Below, in pieces: positions 22,232 through 33,523 of a DNA stretch of 64,000 nt. The translations under genes were made by a program, and so were the position numbers. Source of the stretch: Xenoacremonium recifei (lineage: Eukaryota > Ascomycota > Sordariomycetes > Hypocreales > Nectriaceae). Each line of letters begins with the position of its first letter. The stretch's first letter is position 1. The DNA lies in NCBI GenBank assembly GCA_012184525.1, contig WOFQ01000049.1:212645-276644 (forward strand), given 5' to 3'. The notes below the pieces were generated by a model. That model made no database searches. It worked only from the letters and a program-made list of their open reading frames with translations, and was not told where the DNA came from.

Positions 22232-23557
22232 CAGTGAGATTCCCACCCGACTGCTGGCCGGGGCACCGTTTTATACGGGGCGCCAGGGTCCTCCAACAAC
22301 TGCACCTATGTATCCAGGCTGGTGAGACGCTGCACGCACCGTTCCCTGATAATGATTGTTTGTGGGTGTGACCGCCAGAATACGGACACTAACGGGTAGT
22401 CTGCAACGCACCTCACCGGCCTCTTCTCACGCGCCGAGTACATGCGCTGTACCTCTCGGAAGTATTTGCGCCAGCCGGGACTTTCCAGGGACATTGCATG
22501 GGGCGCCTTTCGGGGTCTCGTTTTAGGGCCTTTGGCAACGCTCTGCGGGACTCTCCTGGGGCGTTCCCGCGATTGTGTGTGGCTCGAAGCCCCGTGATTG
22601 GCTGCAGGGTGAAACGGTGTCCCGGCAGCACGTCACAATGGTTCCAGCGGGTTACAGCAGCCAAGGTCCCCTGGAAAGTGCTGTAACTGGCCAGCCCTGT
22701 GCAGGCGGGCGGGCGTGAGGTGAGCACATGCATCCATCCCGTCTCAGCATTCCTGCTGGATGATCCCCGCCCGAGGCAGAGAGAGAGAGAGACAAGAACA
22801 GAGGGTAGATGGGCATAGAGCAAGCGCTGACGTAGTTGACTGGGAACTGCCCCCGGGGCCTTCTCCAAGGCTGACTTGGAGCAGGGAAACGAAGGAGGCG
22901 AATGCAAGATGAGAGAGGCAGCCCAGCAGCAGAGCATCAGCGACGAACCCCGCCTCTAGGTAGGTACCTTCTCCCCCCACCGTGCTGGGATTGTGGCTTG
23001 GGCCCTTTTTCTACGTTGCCCGTTAGCGTTTAAGCCTCCGTCTAGGACGCTCCCAGGCTCCTTCCTAGGTGTGCTAACTGCTGTAGGTCTCATCACTCGC
23101 GGGCCATCCCTCCATCCCTCCATCCATCCCTCCATCTCACCAGCAGCAAGCATGGGGAGCTTTGCAGCCTGATCTTCTTCAGTGACGTTTCGCTGCTAGC
23201 CCATGCTCGCCCTCTCATCTCATCCCATCTCTCTCCACCAATGCCCAGCGGGTGAATCAGCCGGCATCTCCATCTTCTTTGTCTGGGCACGCCTGCTTCA
23301 CACACTCGGAAAGCCTCGACAGCCACCGCCACGAGGCCGCAAACCGCTGCGCCGCATTGCATCTGCGACTCGACCGTCTTCGAGTCCCCTAAAGCCGTCG
23401 TCTCGAGACGCTGTGGCAGAGCCTCCTCCTCCTCCGCTCGCTTCCTAACCCGCACCCACCTCGCTCTACAAGTACCTACCTACTCTGCTAGTCATCGCTC
23501 CAACCGTCCTAATCGCCGAGGCTGCCCTGCCACACAGACCTCACAAGAGTAACAGAC

Positions 23558-23582
23558 CAGACAGACAGACAGACAGACAGAG
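23558..23582. repeat. (CAGA)6 microsatellite
   Basis: Six CAGA units in the leader region of the RhoGEF gene, about 250 bases before its start codon. Confidence 0.9.
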
Positions 23583-23825
23583 TAGGACTCGGAGTCTCTT
23601 CTGCTTCTTCTTCTGCTGCTGCTTTCCCTCCCACCCGCTCCATGTGATCCGCCGCCCGCCATCCTCTGTCACCGAACCCGTTCAAGGTCGCAATCTAAAG
23701 GACGCGCCCAGAGGCTGACCCGCCGGGTCCAGCTGGCTCGCTGACAGCCCTCCTCACCTTCTTCTCGACTACACGCTTCCTCTCTCACCGTTGCCTCGGC
23801 CGCGGCCTCTCGATTCGTCGACGAC

Positions 23826-26800
23826 ATGTCATTCCGCAACAACTACGGCTATGTGCCGCCGGCCCAGTATCCCGTCTCCGGCCAGCCCGCAGACCAGCAG
23901 CAGCAGCAGCAGCATCAGCAACAACTACAGCATCAGCAGGCACAGCAGCAGCCATACGGTGGCATGGCTCGACGGTCCAGCTTCAACACTGGCGACGACT
24001 CGGCCTACTACGCCCAACAACAACAACAACAACAGCAGCAACAGCCTGCGCCGGACCGCTCGCCCGCCTTCAGCAATGCGGCGCCGGTGGCGGGAGGGGA
24101 CGAGCTCTTCTTGACGACTGGTCATGGCCTGGCGCAGACGGCTGCTGGTGCTCGATCGTCTTACGGCTCCAACAACGCCGTGCTCTCGGGCTACCAGCAC
24201 CACTACCAGGACACGCCGCCGACGCCGACGCATTCGTATAATCCGCAGAGCTTCGCCTCGACCTCGTCCGGCTTTGCGCGGTCGCAGTCCACCACCACGC
24301 TGCCCTACCATCACCAGCAGCCGCCCGCTCACCAGGCCCCGGCTCGCTATGCCTCGACCGCCGGCTCCTACACGACGTCCCAGCCCGCCGCCTACACGCC
24401 GCAAGCCTATAATCCTGCCGCCTATGCGAGCACCGGAGTGCCACAACGGACACCCACGTATGGCGGCTACAACACGTATGGCACGGGCTACAGTAACACG
24501 GCCGCCTCGCCCACCTATGGTGCGCAGTCGCCGAATGCGACCTACACGACCAACTTCCCCCAGGCTGCTCACTCGCCCGCCCTGTCGTCGCCGCGGTACG
24601 ATCAGCCGCTCCAGAGCCCTCCGCTGTCGAGCACCTCCAACTCGCAGGTGCAGACGCCGACATACGACCAGCGCTACCAGTACTCAGAATACGGCTCCAA
24701 TGGGACGAGCCCGGCTGCCGTCGCCGCTGCTACCGCCCCCTCCTCATACACCAGCACTTCGCAGGCCCCGTATCCGACTACTACTCAGATGCCTGTAGGC
24801 CCGTACTACAATGCAACGGATTCCAACTCTCTCTATAACCGCGTCTCTCGCTCAAACTCGCAGAATTCACCCATGGCGTCACCTCCACAACCGCAAACAT
24901 CTCCGGGACTGCAGAGACACCCCACCAATGCGCCGCTCCCGAGTCGACCGGCGGAAGAGTACAGCGAGGAGCCTCGATGGAACTACAGCGGAGCCCAGCA
25001 GTCTCACAACGATTACGGTGATGAGCGAGTCACCCAGGAGAGCATCATGCAGGACATCGAGGCTGAGCTGGGAGGATCTCATCAGGGGCGGCCTCTCCCG
25101 GATGTCAACGGGCAGTACACCGAAGAAGATATCCAGCAATTGCGACGCTACGATTCAGGGGCTACCACGATTGCGGCCGAGCCGAGTCGCTCTGGCTCTC
25201 ACCGATCCCAGGGCCACTACGACGACGACGATGACGATCCAGAGGGCACTGCCGGCGTCCTGGCCATGCAGCAGGCTGAGCTTGAAGACCGTCGGTTCAG
25301 CGGCACTACTTTTGGCAGCACCAGCTTTGGCTATGCCGACATGCCGGTCGTTTCGAACCCCCTCCCCCCTCCGCCAGAGGAGCAAGCCCAGAGCAGTGAC
25401 AGCGATTTCGGCGGCATGGACCTGGGCATGCTGAGCGGTGGCTTTGGCGGTAACCTGACATATGACAACAATGTAGGATCCCCGCCAGTCCCCGGACAGG
25501 ATGCTTCCCGACCATTACCGACACCCGGAGGAGGTTACTTCAACCCGGCGTATCAAAATAACGAGAGCATACCTGCATTCCGCAGTGCTGAGATCGACTA
25601 TGGCGGCACGGGCGGATTGCAAGCTCCAGACGCTCATCGTCTGAGCTACGATGAAGGCCAGGACGAGCGCGTGTCGATCCATTCACACCAAAGCGGTACC
25701 GGTACTGAGTCTCCCAATAATAATGATTACGGCGACTTATTCTATCACCCAGGACTTTCAAACCGGCCCCTTCCCGCAGTCCCCCAGGGACCGGGCTCTG
25801 ACAGTAGCTCTATGCTTTCCGTCCAGGTTAAGAACCAGCAATACCATTCACCCTCGCGGAGTGGAGGATCTGGATACGGCCAACCCGACACCCCCGAGAA
25901 CTACTACTCTGGCTATGTTGCTCCTCAACAGCCCGAGAGGTCAATCTCTCTCTCAGCGCACACCTACACTCCCCAGGTTCAGGCTCCGGCACGGTCGAGG
26001 ACGGATGCTGCAGAAGAGCGCAAGAAGATGAGCCGACAGCAGCAGAACAACCTCATGGTGACGCAAGGACCAATGATGGAGTATGAGACTGGAAGCAATG
26101 CGGGCTCGGTGGCCGCTTTCGACGGCATCACGTTGCCCAGCGGACGCAAGAAGAAGTTTGTGCCATCAAAGATGAATGCTGCCGACTTCCGCAGGTGTCT
26201 CGAGCCGTGGGCGTTGAGCGGCGTTGAGGCGTGGGTGCGAGACATGGCCGAAGGTGAACTCGACTTACGCACTAAGACCGTGGAAGAAGCGTTGATCACT
26301 CTATTTACTGCCAAGATTCCTACTATGAATGTGGCCGATGCAGAGGTTCTCAGCAGCCGGGTGGTCTCCCTCATGCTCGAGGCTTCAGTGTTGGTGCCCG
26401 ACGAGGAATGGGTCAAGTTTGGCGAAGGCCATATATCGGGCGTGCTCTGGCAGCTCACCGGCTCGGGCTGCTATGCGCCGAAGCTGCACGAGGAGGAGAT
26501 CAGTGGACGATGTTACTCGTACCACTGCACAAGAACCCTGAAGAAGGTTGATTTGGATGACCTAATGCCCCAGGAGGCCAAGCCACCGGATGACTGGCAT
26601 GTCTTTTACAAGCTGAAGAAGGAGGATTGGGAGTCGAAGCCGAAGAAGGAGGTAGAACGACAAAACATCCTTCACGAGGTGGTGACGGGAGAAGAGAACT
26701 ATATCAAGCAGCTCGACATCTTCCGAACCCTGTACCGAGACCGTTTGCGGTTAAGCAACCCACCGATCCTGAGACCGGACAAACGGGATAAGTTCCTGGA

Positions 26801-29249
26801 GGCGGTCTTCGGGAAGATCGAAACGGTGCAGGACATCAACAAGGATCACCTGCTGGCCCAGCTGAAGTACCGACAGCAGGAGCAAGGACCCTGGATCACG
26901 GGATTCAGCGATCTGTTCCGTGAGTGGATTCGAAAGGCCAAGTCGGTTTACATCGAGTATGCCTCAGCGTATCCTCGCGCTGTGTATATGGTCCGCAGGG
27001 AGGCCGATCGCAACATCCTCTTCAAGCGGTTCTTGGAAGACACGGCGAAGATGAGGCAGTCGTTGAAACAGGACTGGACGCACTATCTGATCACGCCGCT
27101 GCAACGTCTGCAGCGATACATCCTGCTGCTTGAGAGCGTGGATCACAAGATGCTTGGGGAGAGCGAGGAGAAGACGAACCTCGCAAAGGCCATTAGCGAG
27201 ATCAAGATCGTCACCCACGAGTGTGATGCCAAGGTCGCCGAGATGAACAAGCGGGTTGAGATTATGGATCTTAACAGGATGCTGGTTCTTCGCCCGGGCT
27301 TCCAATCGGTGCTCAACTTGGACCACCTCGGCCGTGAGCTGATCTGGCAGGGTGATATGCAGCGGATGGGTTCTAAGGGAGTGAGATGGGTTGATACGCA
27401 CGCGATCCTGTTTGACCACTACTTCATCATGGCCAAGGCAGTCACGCCCAAAGAAGGGAAGGGGGAGAAAAAGTATGATGTTTCGAGAGAGGTAATACGC
27501 CCCTGTCACTTTGCTTAGTCTATGAGCCTCCGTACTGACTGACATGCGTTAGCCCATTCCTATGCCTCTTTTGTTCTTGGAGAGCATGAACGACGAGGCT
27601 ATCCAGATACGAAAGGGCATCACAGCGCCCCTGGGTCGGACCACGGCTGCTGCTACCTCTGGCACTCAGCTTAACAAGGTGACCAGCAACAACAGCGGCC
27701 GCCCGGGTCTGGAGCACGCGGCCACAGGCTCCTCGATAGGCTCCGGACTGACCCCCATTGGCTCTAACGATGCCGAGGGCAAGATTCTCTACCCGTTCAA
27801 GGTGAAGCATCTAGGCCACGAGATCTACACGCTCTATGCGTCGTCGGCCAAGGACCGACTCGACTGGTGTAATAAGATCATCGAGACCAAGACGCGGCAC
27901 GCGAAGGCGCTGTTCTCACAGAACGCAGAGCCCTTCCGGCTGCGAGTGCTTGCCGACGCCGCTTTCCACTACGACCCGACGTCCTTCTATGCGCGGTCTG
28001 CGGGCGTCCCTGTCAAGGGCACACCGCTGGACCGGGCAATTCAGGATATCGAGGGCGTGCTGGGGCCTGCTCAGGGAGTTGCACCGGTGTGTAGAGCACA
28101 GGTGAACTGCGCTACAGGCTTTATGGCGTTTGGCAAGGCGGTCATTGCGATTGGAACGGACTACGGCGTGTTCATCTCGGACCCGTCGAACCCCCGTGGA
28201 TGGCAACGGGTAAGTTGACTTTTATGATGCCCTGCCTCCCATGATCAGAAGTGGCTGGCTAACAGCAGTAACAGACGGTGCAAGCGAGCAAGGTCACTCA
28301 GATCGCAGTCTTGGAAGACTTCTCAGTGTGTCTCATCATTGCAGACAAGAGCCTCATCTCCTACCCCTTGGACGTCATCGCGCCAGTGTCCGAGTTCGCA
28401 GCCCCCCTGAACGACAACCCGCGACGGGCCCCCGTACGTCTGGCCAAGGACGTCACCTACTTTGCAACCGCCAAGATGAAGGACCGGATGCTGCTCTTCT
28501 ACAAGCGCAAAGAAGGCCTGCACACGTCCTTCAAGGTGCTCGAGCCCATCTTCCAGAAGTCCACGGAGAAGAAGTCGCGCCTCTTTGGCGGACGCCGCGG
28601 CGCCTCGGGCGGCAACACCGAGACCTTCCGTGACTTTGACGAGTTCTTCTTCCCGACCGAGTGCTACTCGCTCAGCCTGTTCCAGACGTACATCGCCGTC
28701 GCCACCGCCAAGGGCATCGAGATGCTCACCCTGGACAAGAAGCAGCCCATGAGCATCCCCGACCTCAAAACGCCCGCCATCGCCAACATCGCCTCCCGCA
28801 TCCGCGACCAGCGGCCCCTCGGCATGTTCCGCCTCAACGACAACGAGTTCCTCCTCACCTACGAGGACTGCGCCGTCTACGTCGACAAGCACGGCGAGGT
28901 CTCGCGCACCCTCATCATGGAGTACACCGGCAAGGCCAAGAAGGCCCGCGGCGCCACCATGTTCGGCCAGTACCTGCTGCTCTTCAACGAGGACTACGTC
29001 GAGGTGCGCAACGCCGAGAACGGCCGCCTGCGCCAGATCATCGCCGGCCGCGACGTCCGCGTGCTGGACTACGGCGTGCGCGGCCCGACCGGCGGCTCGT
29101 CGCTGCACCAGAGCAATGGCCATATGCTCTCGCCCAACGGCAACGACGGGAGCAAAGGCACCGTTAAGATCGCCATGAGCCATCCCGAGCTGCAGGGCCG
29201 GCAGATCGTGCTGGAGATGCTGCTGAACGACGGGCACATGGAGAAGTGA
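23826..29249 (+). CDS. ROM2: Rho1 guanine nucleotide exchange factor (Rom2 type)
   Basis: Activates Rho1 in the cell wall integrity pathway at the plasma membrane. Exons 23826-27491, 27553-28209 and 28275-29249 join in frame to 1765 residues. Order: a long disordered N-terminus (to about 760) rich in Gln, Pro, Ser and Tyr, with two polyglutamine tracts; a DEP-like domain at about 775-885 (FRRCLEPWALSGVEAWV); a DH/RhoGEF domain at about 945-1140 (LHEVVTGEENYIKQLDIFR, LITPLQRLQRYILLLESV); a PH domain split by the first intron (about 1155-1340); and a CNH (citron homology) domain at about 1400-1735. The N-terminus is longer than in yeast Rom2, as expected of filamentous fungi. The polyglutamine tracts are encoded by CAG/CAA repeats and are likely variable. 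The third exon starts in phase at ACG after TAACAG. Confidence 0.94.
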
Positions 29250-29738
29250 TAACGATGTGAAACGGCCGCGGGGAGGGCATGACTTGGATACCTCACTTGG
29301 AGCGGATTTCTGTCTTTTTTTTTCTTCTTTTCTTTTCACGACATCTAGGACCGACCCCCTTTTGCGTATGCGTGGCGTTGGGGCGGACGACGGTGCTGGG
29401 GCAGTGGTATATAAATAAAACGAGGGCAGGTCCTGGGATGAATGAAGACGAGAGTTTCAATTGCCGTGGCAGACGTGATGAAGCTGACGAATTACGGTGT
29501 TGATGATGGGTTACAAGGCTGGGACATCATGATGGATGATGCATGAAGGAAAGTCATCTTTGCACAGTTCCATAGAGATCTTGTTTGAAATGTCTCGGTA
29601 ATACTCAAACAGAGGACCTTACAAGAGAAGGCGAAGCTGCCTCTACGAACACCTCTCCGTCCAGTTGCTCTATTTTCCCAGCCAGGATTGTGTTTCTCAA
29701 CAAAGGATCCAACACACAGCGCATCATCATCCTGTCCT
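29250..29738. other. Convergent 3' region
   Basis: 3' flanks of the RhoGEF and MPC2 genes, with T-rich sequence after 29310. Nothing else seen. Confidence 0.5.
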
Positions 29739-30478
29739 TTAAGCCTTGACGGCCTTGATCTCCTCCTTGGCCTCAGCGACGTCCTTCTTCACGTCCTCGA
29801 CAACACCAGCGAGGCCCTTCTTCTTCTCGGACTCGTACATGGCGATGCGGCTGATCTGGACAAGGCCGACCAGGCCCAGGAAGAAGTTGACGGCGGCGAG
29901 GCTAGAGGCGCATTAGGAAAGTTGGTCGGGAGAGGGAGTAAGCACGTACAGGTAGTTCTTGGGCTTGATGATCAGGCACCATCGCGTCCAGATGATGCCG
30001 GTGCAGGTCAGGGCCAGGTTCTGGGTGAAGGACAGCTTCTCGGCGGGACGCGCAAAGTCGGAGATGCCCGCAAGGACGAGAGCCCACTGCGCACACCATC
30101 AGTCAGTACATACATGTTCCATTCGAAGTCGGGGATTCGTATCGGGAGCGAAGGATAGCGACGAACCTTCATCACAGGAGCCCTATCGCAGAAACCCAGG
30201 GGTCAGCAACCTCTCAACCACTCCCATCGCAGCAGCACCACAACTCACCAAAAGTGCACCGTCTTGAAGCCAATCTCGCTCTCCCACATGCGCTTGAACC
30301 AGCCCTGCTGCTGCCGCGCCTGCGCGCCCTCGGCCGTGCTCTGCCACCGTCGTCCACCCTGGTTGAAACGGAAGCCCGTGTTGGGCCTGGAGAAGGCCTG
30401 GCGCGTGGGGAAGGCGCTCTGGCGGAACAGCGGGCGCGAGGCGCGCAGGATCGAGGACGTCGTGGTCGTCGAGGCCAT
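29739..30478 (-). CDS. MPC2: Mitochondrial pyruvate carrier subunit 2
   Basis: Subunit of the inner-membrane heterodimer that imports pyruvate into the matrix. Four exons on the minus strand: 30249-30478, 30167-30182 (only 16 nt), 29950-30086 and 29739-29901, giving 181 residues. The N-terminal part of about 60 residues, rich in Arg and Ser and lacking acidic residues, is a presequence-like extension. The conserved core runs TVHFWAPVMKWALVLAGISD, RPAEKLSLTQNLALTCTGII and WTRWCLIIKPKNYLLAAVNF, with three predicted membrane segments. The C-terminal tail is Lys/Glu-rich. The 16-nt exon carries APVMK and is needed to keep the conserved motif intact. It is divergently placed to the complex I gene at 31089. 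Confidence 0.95.
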
Positions 30479-31088
30479 GGCTGGTGAATAAGGGGTGACT
30501 GTTTGAGGAGAGAGAGAGAGCGTTGAGTCAACTTTTTGCGAGGAGCTAGGATTGGGAGGTTTTGGGTGGGGGCGCGGTGGGAGATCGGTGTTGGTGAGAA
30601 GGCGATACAAGGGAAAATGGGATTATTCCAATGGGAAATCGGCAGATCGGGGAGGAGGGGGGAGGAACGCACTGCTTGTGGCCGACTGTGCTTTGAGGCT
30701 TCGCCTTGTATCGTATCGCTCGAGAGAAAATGGTGACAGGTCCAAGTTCACCAGAATCCCAAGTGACTGACGTCCGAACTAACCTGGGACACTCTCCAGG
30801 CGTTCCTGCTCGCCCTCCGCTGCCGCTCCTTCCTCGCCTCTCTGCGGTATCTCGTCGGCCGGAGATAAGCCGGCACCGGCATCGCTGGGAAATCGCGGTT
30901 GCGCCCCTTCCGGCAGTTAGTTTCTCCGGGCGCCGATTCTGCCCGCTTAGGTAAGGCGGCTGGCTTGCTTGCCAACCACGAGCTGCCAATTAGCAACGGG
31001 CGAAGATATTCCCGGTGTTGCTGCTGCTGCTGCTGCTCGACGACCATCTTCCGCGATCATCTTCGACAGACACACTTCGACTCCAGCC
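30479..31088. promoter_or_regulatory. Bidirectional promoter region, MPC2 / complex I B8
   Basis: About 610 bases separate the divergent starts of two nuclear genes for mitochondrial inner-membrane energy metabolism. A CTG trinucleotide run occurs at 31014-31034. I cannot identify specific factor sites. Confidence 0.4.
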
Positions 31089-31577
31089 ATGGCGAGCAAG
31101 TACGCTTTTACCAAGAGCCTCAAGGAGGTGCGCTTCTTGTTCTGCCAGACGTCGGAGCAGAGCGCTGCTGTGCGGTATGTTCTTCTCCGTCTTCCCGGCC
31201 GTCAATGCCAAAGCCGAGATCTATTGGACCTCGACAATTGCGCATGAACAGCCTCTTCCAGCGCCCAATTGACCTTGCACGAGCTCCCAGAATCTTCTGC
31301 TAACGCCCAGTCTCTCCAGCTCGTTCCTCACCCGCGCCTACCCGACCATGAAGCGCAACAACCCCAACATCCCCATCCTCATCCGCGAAGCCGCCGGCAC
31401 CCAGCCCAAGGTCTACGCCCGCTACGGTAGGCCCGGCCTCACCTAGAGGTACTATCTTGCGCTGCTTTCTAACGAGTTTCCCCAGAGTTTGGCAACGAAA
31501 AGTCCCAGATCCTCGAGGGCCTCACCGACAAGCAGATCGAGGAGACCGTCACCGGCATGGTCAAGGCGGCGCAATAG
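31089..31577 (+). CDS. NADH:ubiquinone oxidoreductase B8 subunit (NDUFA2 type)
   Basis: Accessory subunit of mitochondrial complex I with a thioredoxin-like fold. Exons 31089-31174, 31320-31426 and 31486-31577 join to 94 residues, the usual size. Visible motifs: KYAFTKSLKEVRFLFCQTSE, SFLTRAYPTMKRNNPNIPIL, IREAAGTQPKVYARYEFGNE and the C-terminal helix ending VTGMVKAAQ. The start (GCCATGGCG) is in strong context. Confidence 0.95.
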
Positions 31578-32224
31578 ACAGGGAGGGAGAGTTGGGAGAG
31601 TGGAATGTACGAGACTAGATTTGCGGGAGTGATGAGATGGGGACGCAAACGGGTCGAGGCAGCATCACGACTCTACTGCTGGGCTTGATGACGACCATGT
31701 ATATATCTGAAGGGAGGAAATACTAAAGTGTACCAATTACTGACTTGAGACACGCACGAAATTCCGTCAACAATGTTCTTCACCGGTAAGATACGTCCGA
31801 CTTGATTATAAATAACCGCCCTCGATCTGAGGCCAGCATTAGCATTATAATTAAGAGGCATTTGCCATTACAATTAAGAAGCTGAAACAGCCAATTCAAG
31901 AGCTATTAAACACTGGAAATTTCTTGTCGCTCATGACCTGAAGACCCAAGAGCAATCCTTGCCAAGCTAGACATTATCCAGGCACCCAGTTAAGGTGTGT
32001 GCCATGTGCGCTCAGATGCGCTGCCAGGTCAATCATCGCTGTAAGCCCAAAAGAAGAATACCACCAAAGCATATAAATAATTAATCCTACGTCCGAAATG
32101 ATTTATCCCTATCCCTACCAAAGCAATGTCCTTTAGAGCAACCTAGCTAGCAATTTCCTTGCCGTACCTGTTCCCTTTCCCGTCCTCCGTTTTATCATTC
32201 CTCTAGCAAATGGTGCAAGAAGCC
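31578..32224. other. Convergent 3' region
   Basis: AT-rich sequence between the complex I gene and the 3' end of the amber-interrupted gene. No gene seen. Confidence 0.5.
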
Positions 32225-33523
32225 TCATTCGTTGTCATTGGGTTGCGAACTCGGCACTGTTGCGCTTGGTCCGGGCTGATCACTCGACGCCTCCATCTCT
32301 GCCAGTTTCTGAGCTATTGCTTTCCCTTCTTTCTTGCTTAGGGTTGGCCAATCCCGTGTGTCCAAGTCCGGGGGTCGTCTCCATGGCTCCGGCTCGGGAA
32401 CTGGCGGCGGTGGCGGCAGCGGCTCAGATCCCTCCGGCTTCTTGGCCTTCTTCTTCTTCTTTTTTTTAGACTTGGTGCCGGGGGAGTTCTCTCCTCCCTC
32501 AGCTGGCTCATCCGCTGGCTGAGTATCCTTCTGGGACCCTTGCTGAGCCCCCTCTTCTTTCCGACTTTTCATCATCTGCTTATAGTACTCATCTACCTGT
32601 GCAGATTTTGGTTCTTTGAACAGCATCTCACGTTGCTGATCTGTCAATTGGGCCTCGACGTCTGAAGCGTTCTTGCACTGCCCTTCATCCGGTCCAGGCC
32701 AGGGTGCATCCCTCGGGATTTTGTTAGAAATCCTATCGTGGGCATCCTTCCTGTTGGCCGCCGCCCTCACACAACCCAACATCTCCGCCTTCTTAGGGTC
32801 CATCCCCCTCAGATCGTGGTAGAGGTTGGCCAGTGTGTGCGCAGCGGCGTACTCTTCTGGTGACGGTTTCCGTTCTGGTTTCTTAGACGCGACAGATGTA
32901 TAATAGGGCGGGCCCTTCTGCATATCCGAGTCCTTTTGCACAGCAGAATCCTCCGCGTCCTTTTGCGCAGGAGACGGCTTTGGTGCCGCACTCGGTGCCG
33001 GCTTACGGCCTCGTCGATGCTTGGACATTCTGAGAGATCCGCCTGCGTCAGCTCGATATCCCTTACGGTTGGCACTGTCTGTTCGCGTGCTTGGCCCAGC
33101 CTGTGTGTCTGCCGTTCTCGAGAACGTGTGTTGAGGTGACGTAGCAGTAGAATTCTTAGGGGCCTGCTGTTGCTCGTTCTTTTTCTGGAAACCCGAGGTG
33201 CGTCTTCCGCCTTTATAGGCGTCAGTGGCAGTACTGTCCTCCGGGTTCTTGGACGCGGCCGAAAGCCGGGAAAAATAATTTTCAGGAACCTCTCCGGTTG
33301 CCTTCGTCGTCACGACTTTCGAAGTAGGTGAGTTTTCCGTAGAAACCCTTCTGTCCTTCGAACTTTGTTTCTTGGCTTTTCGGGGAGTGATCTCGGTCCA
33401 GCCATCTTCGGCTTTCGTAGGGGTCCTCGGCGTTGGTGTTGTAGGCCGAGTGACAGTATGAGTAGTTGATCTCTTCGGAGATGCTGATGCTCGACCGGAC
33501 TTCGTGGGAGTCAGGCAAGGTTC
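32225..33523 (-). other. Segment 3 of the amber-interrupted gene
   Basis: Codons 1354-1785 plus UGA. It opens directly after UAG2 with no ATG for about 165 codons. The conserved-looking part is AAHTLANLYHDLRGMDPKKA through RISNKIPRDAPWPGPDEG; then Lys-rich KSKKKKKKKAKKPEG and a Pro-rich tail with RDWPTLSKKEGKAIAQKL. Its biased, protein-like composition indicates coding constraint downstream of both stops. Confidence 0.65.

Larger units (their letters stand above)
20938..23825. other. Long intergenic region and RhoGEF leader
   Basis: Almost 2.9 kb without a supported gene. It includes two microsatellites (listed) and, from about 23100, a CT-rich leader with CCATCC runs leading to the start at 23826. 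Such long leaders are common for fungal signalling genes and may contain an intron that I cannot place with confidence. Confidence 0.5.
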
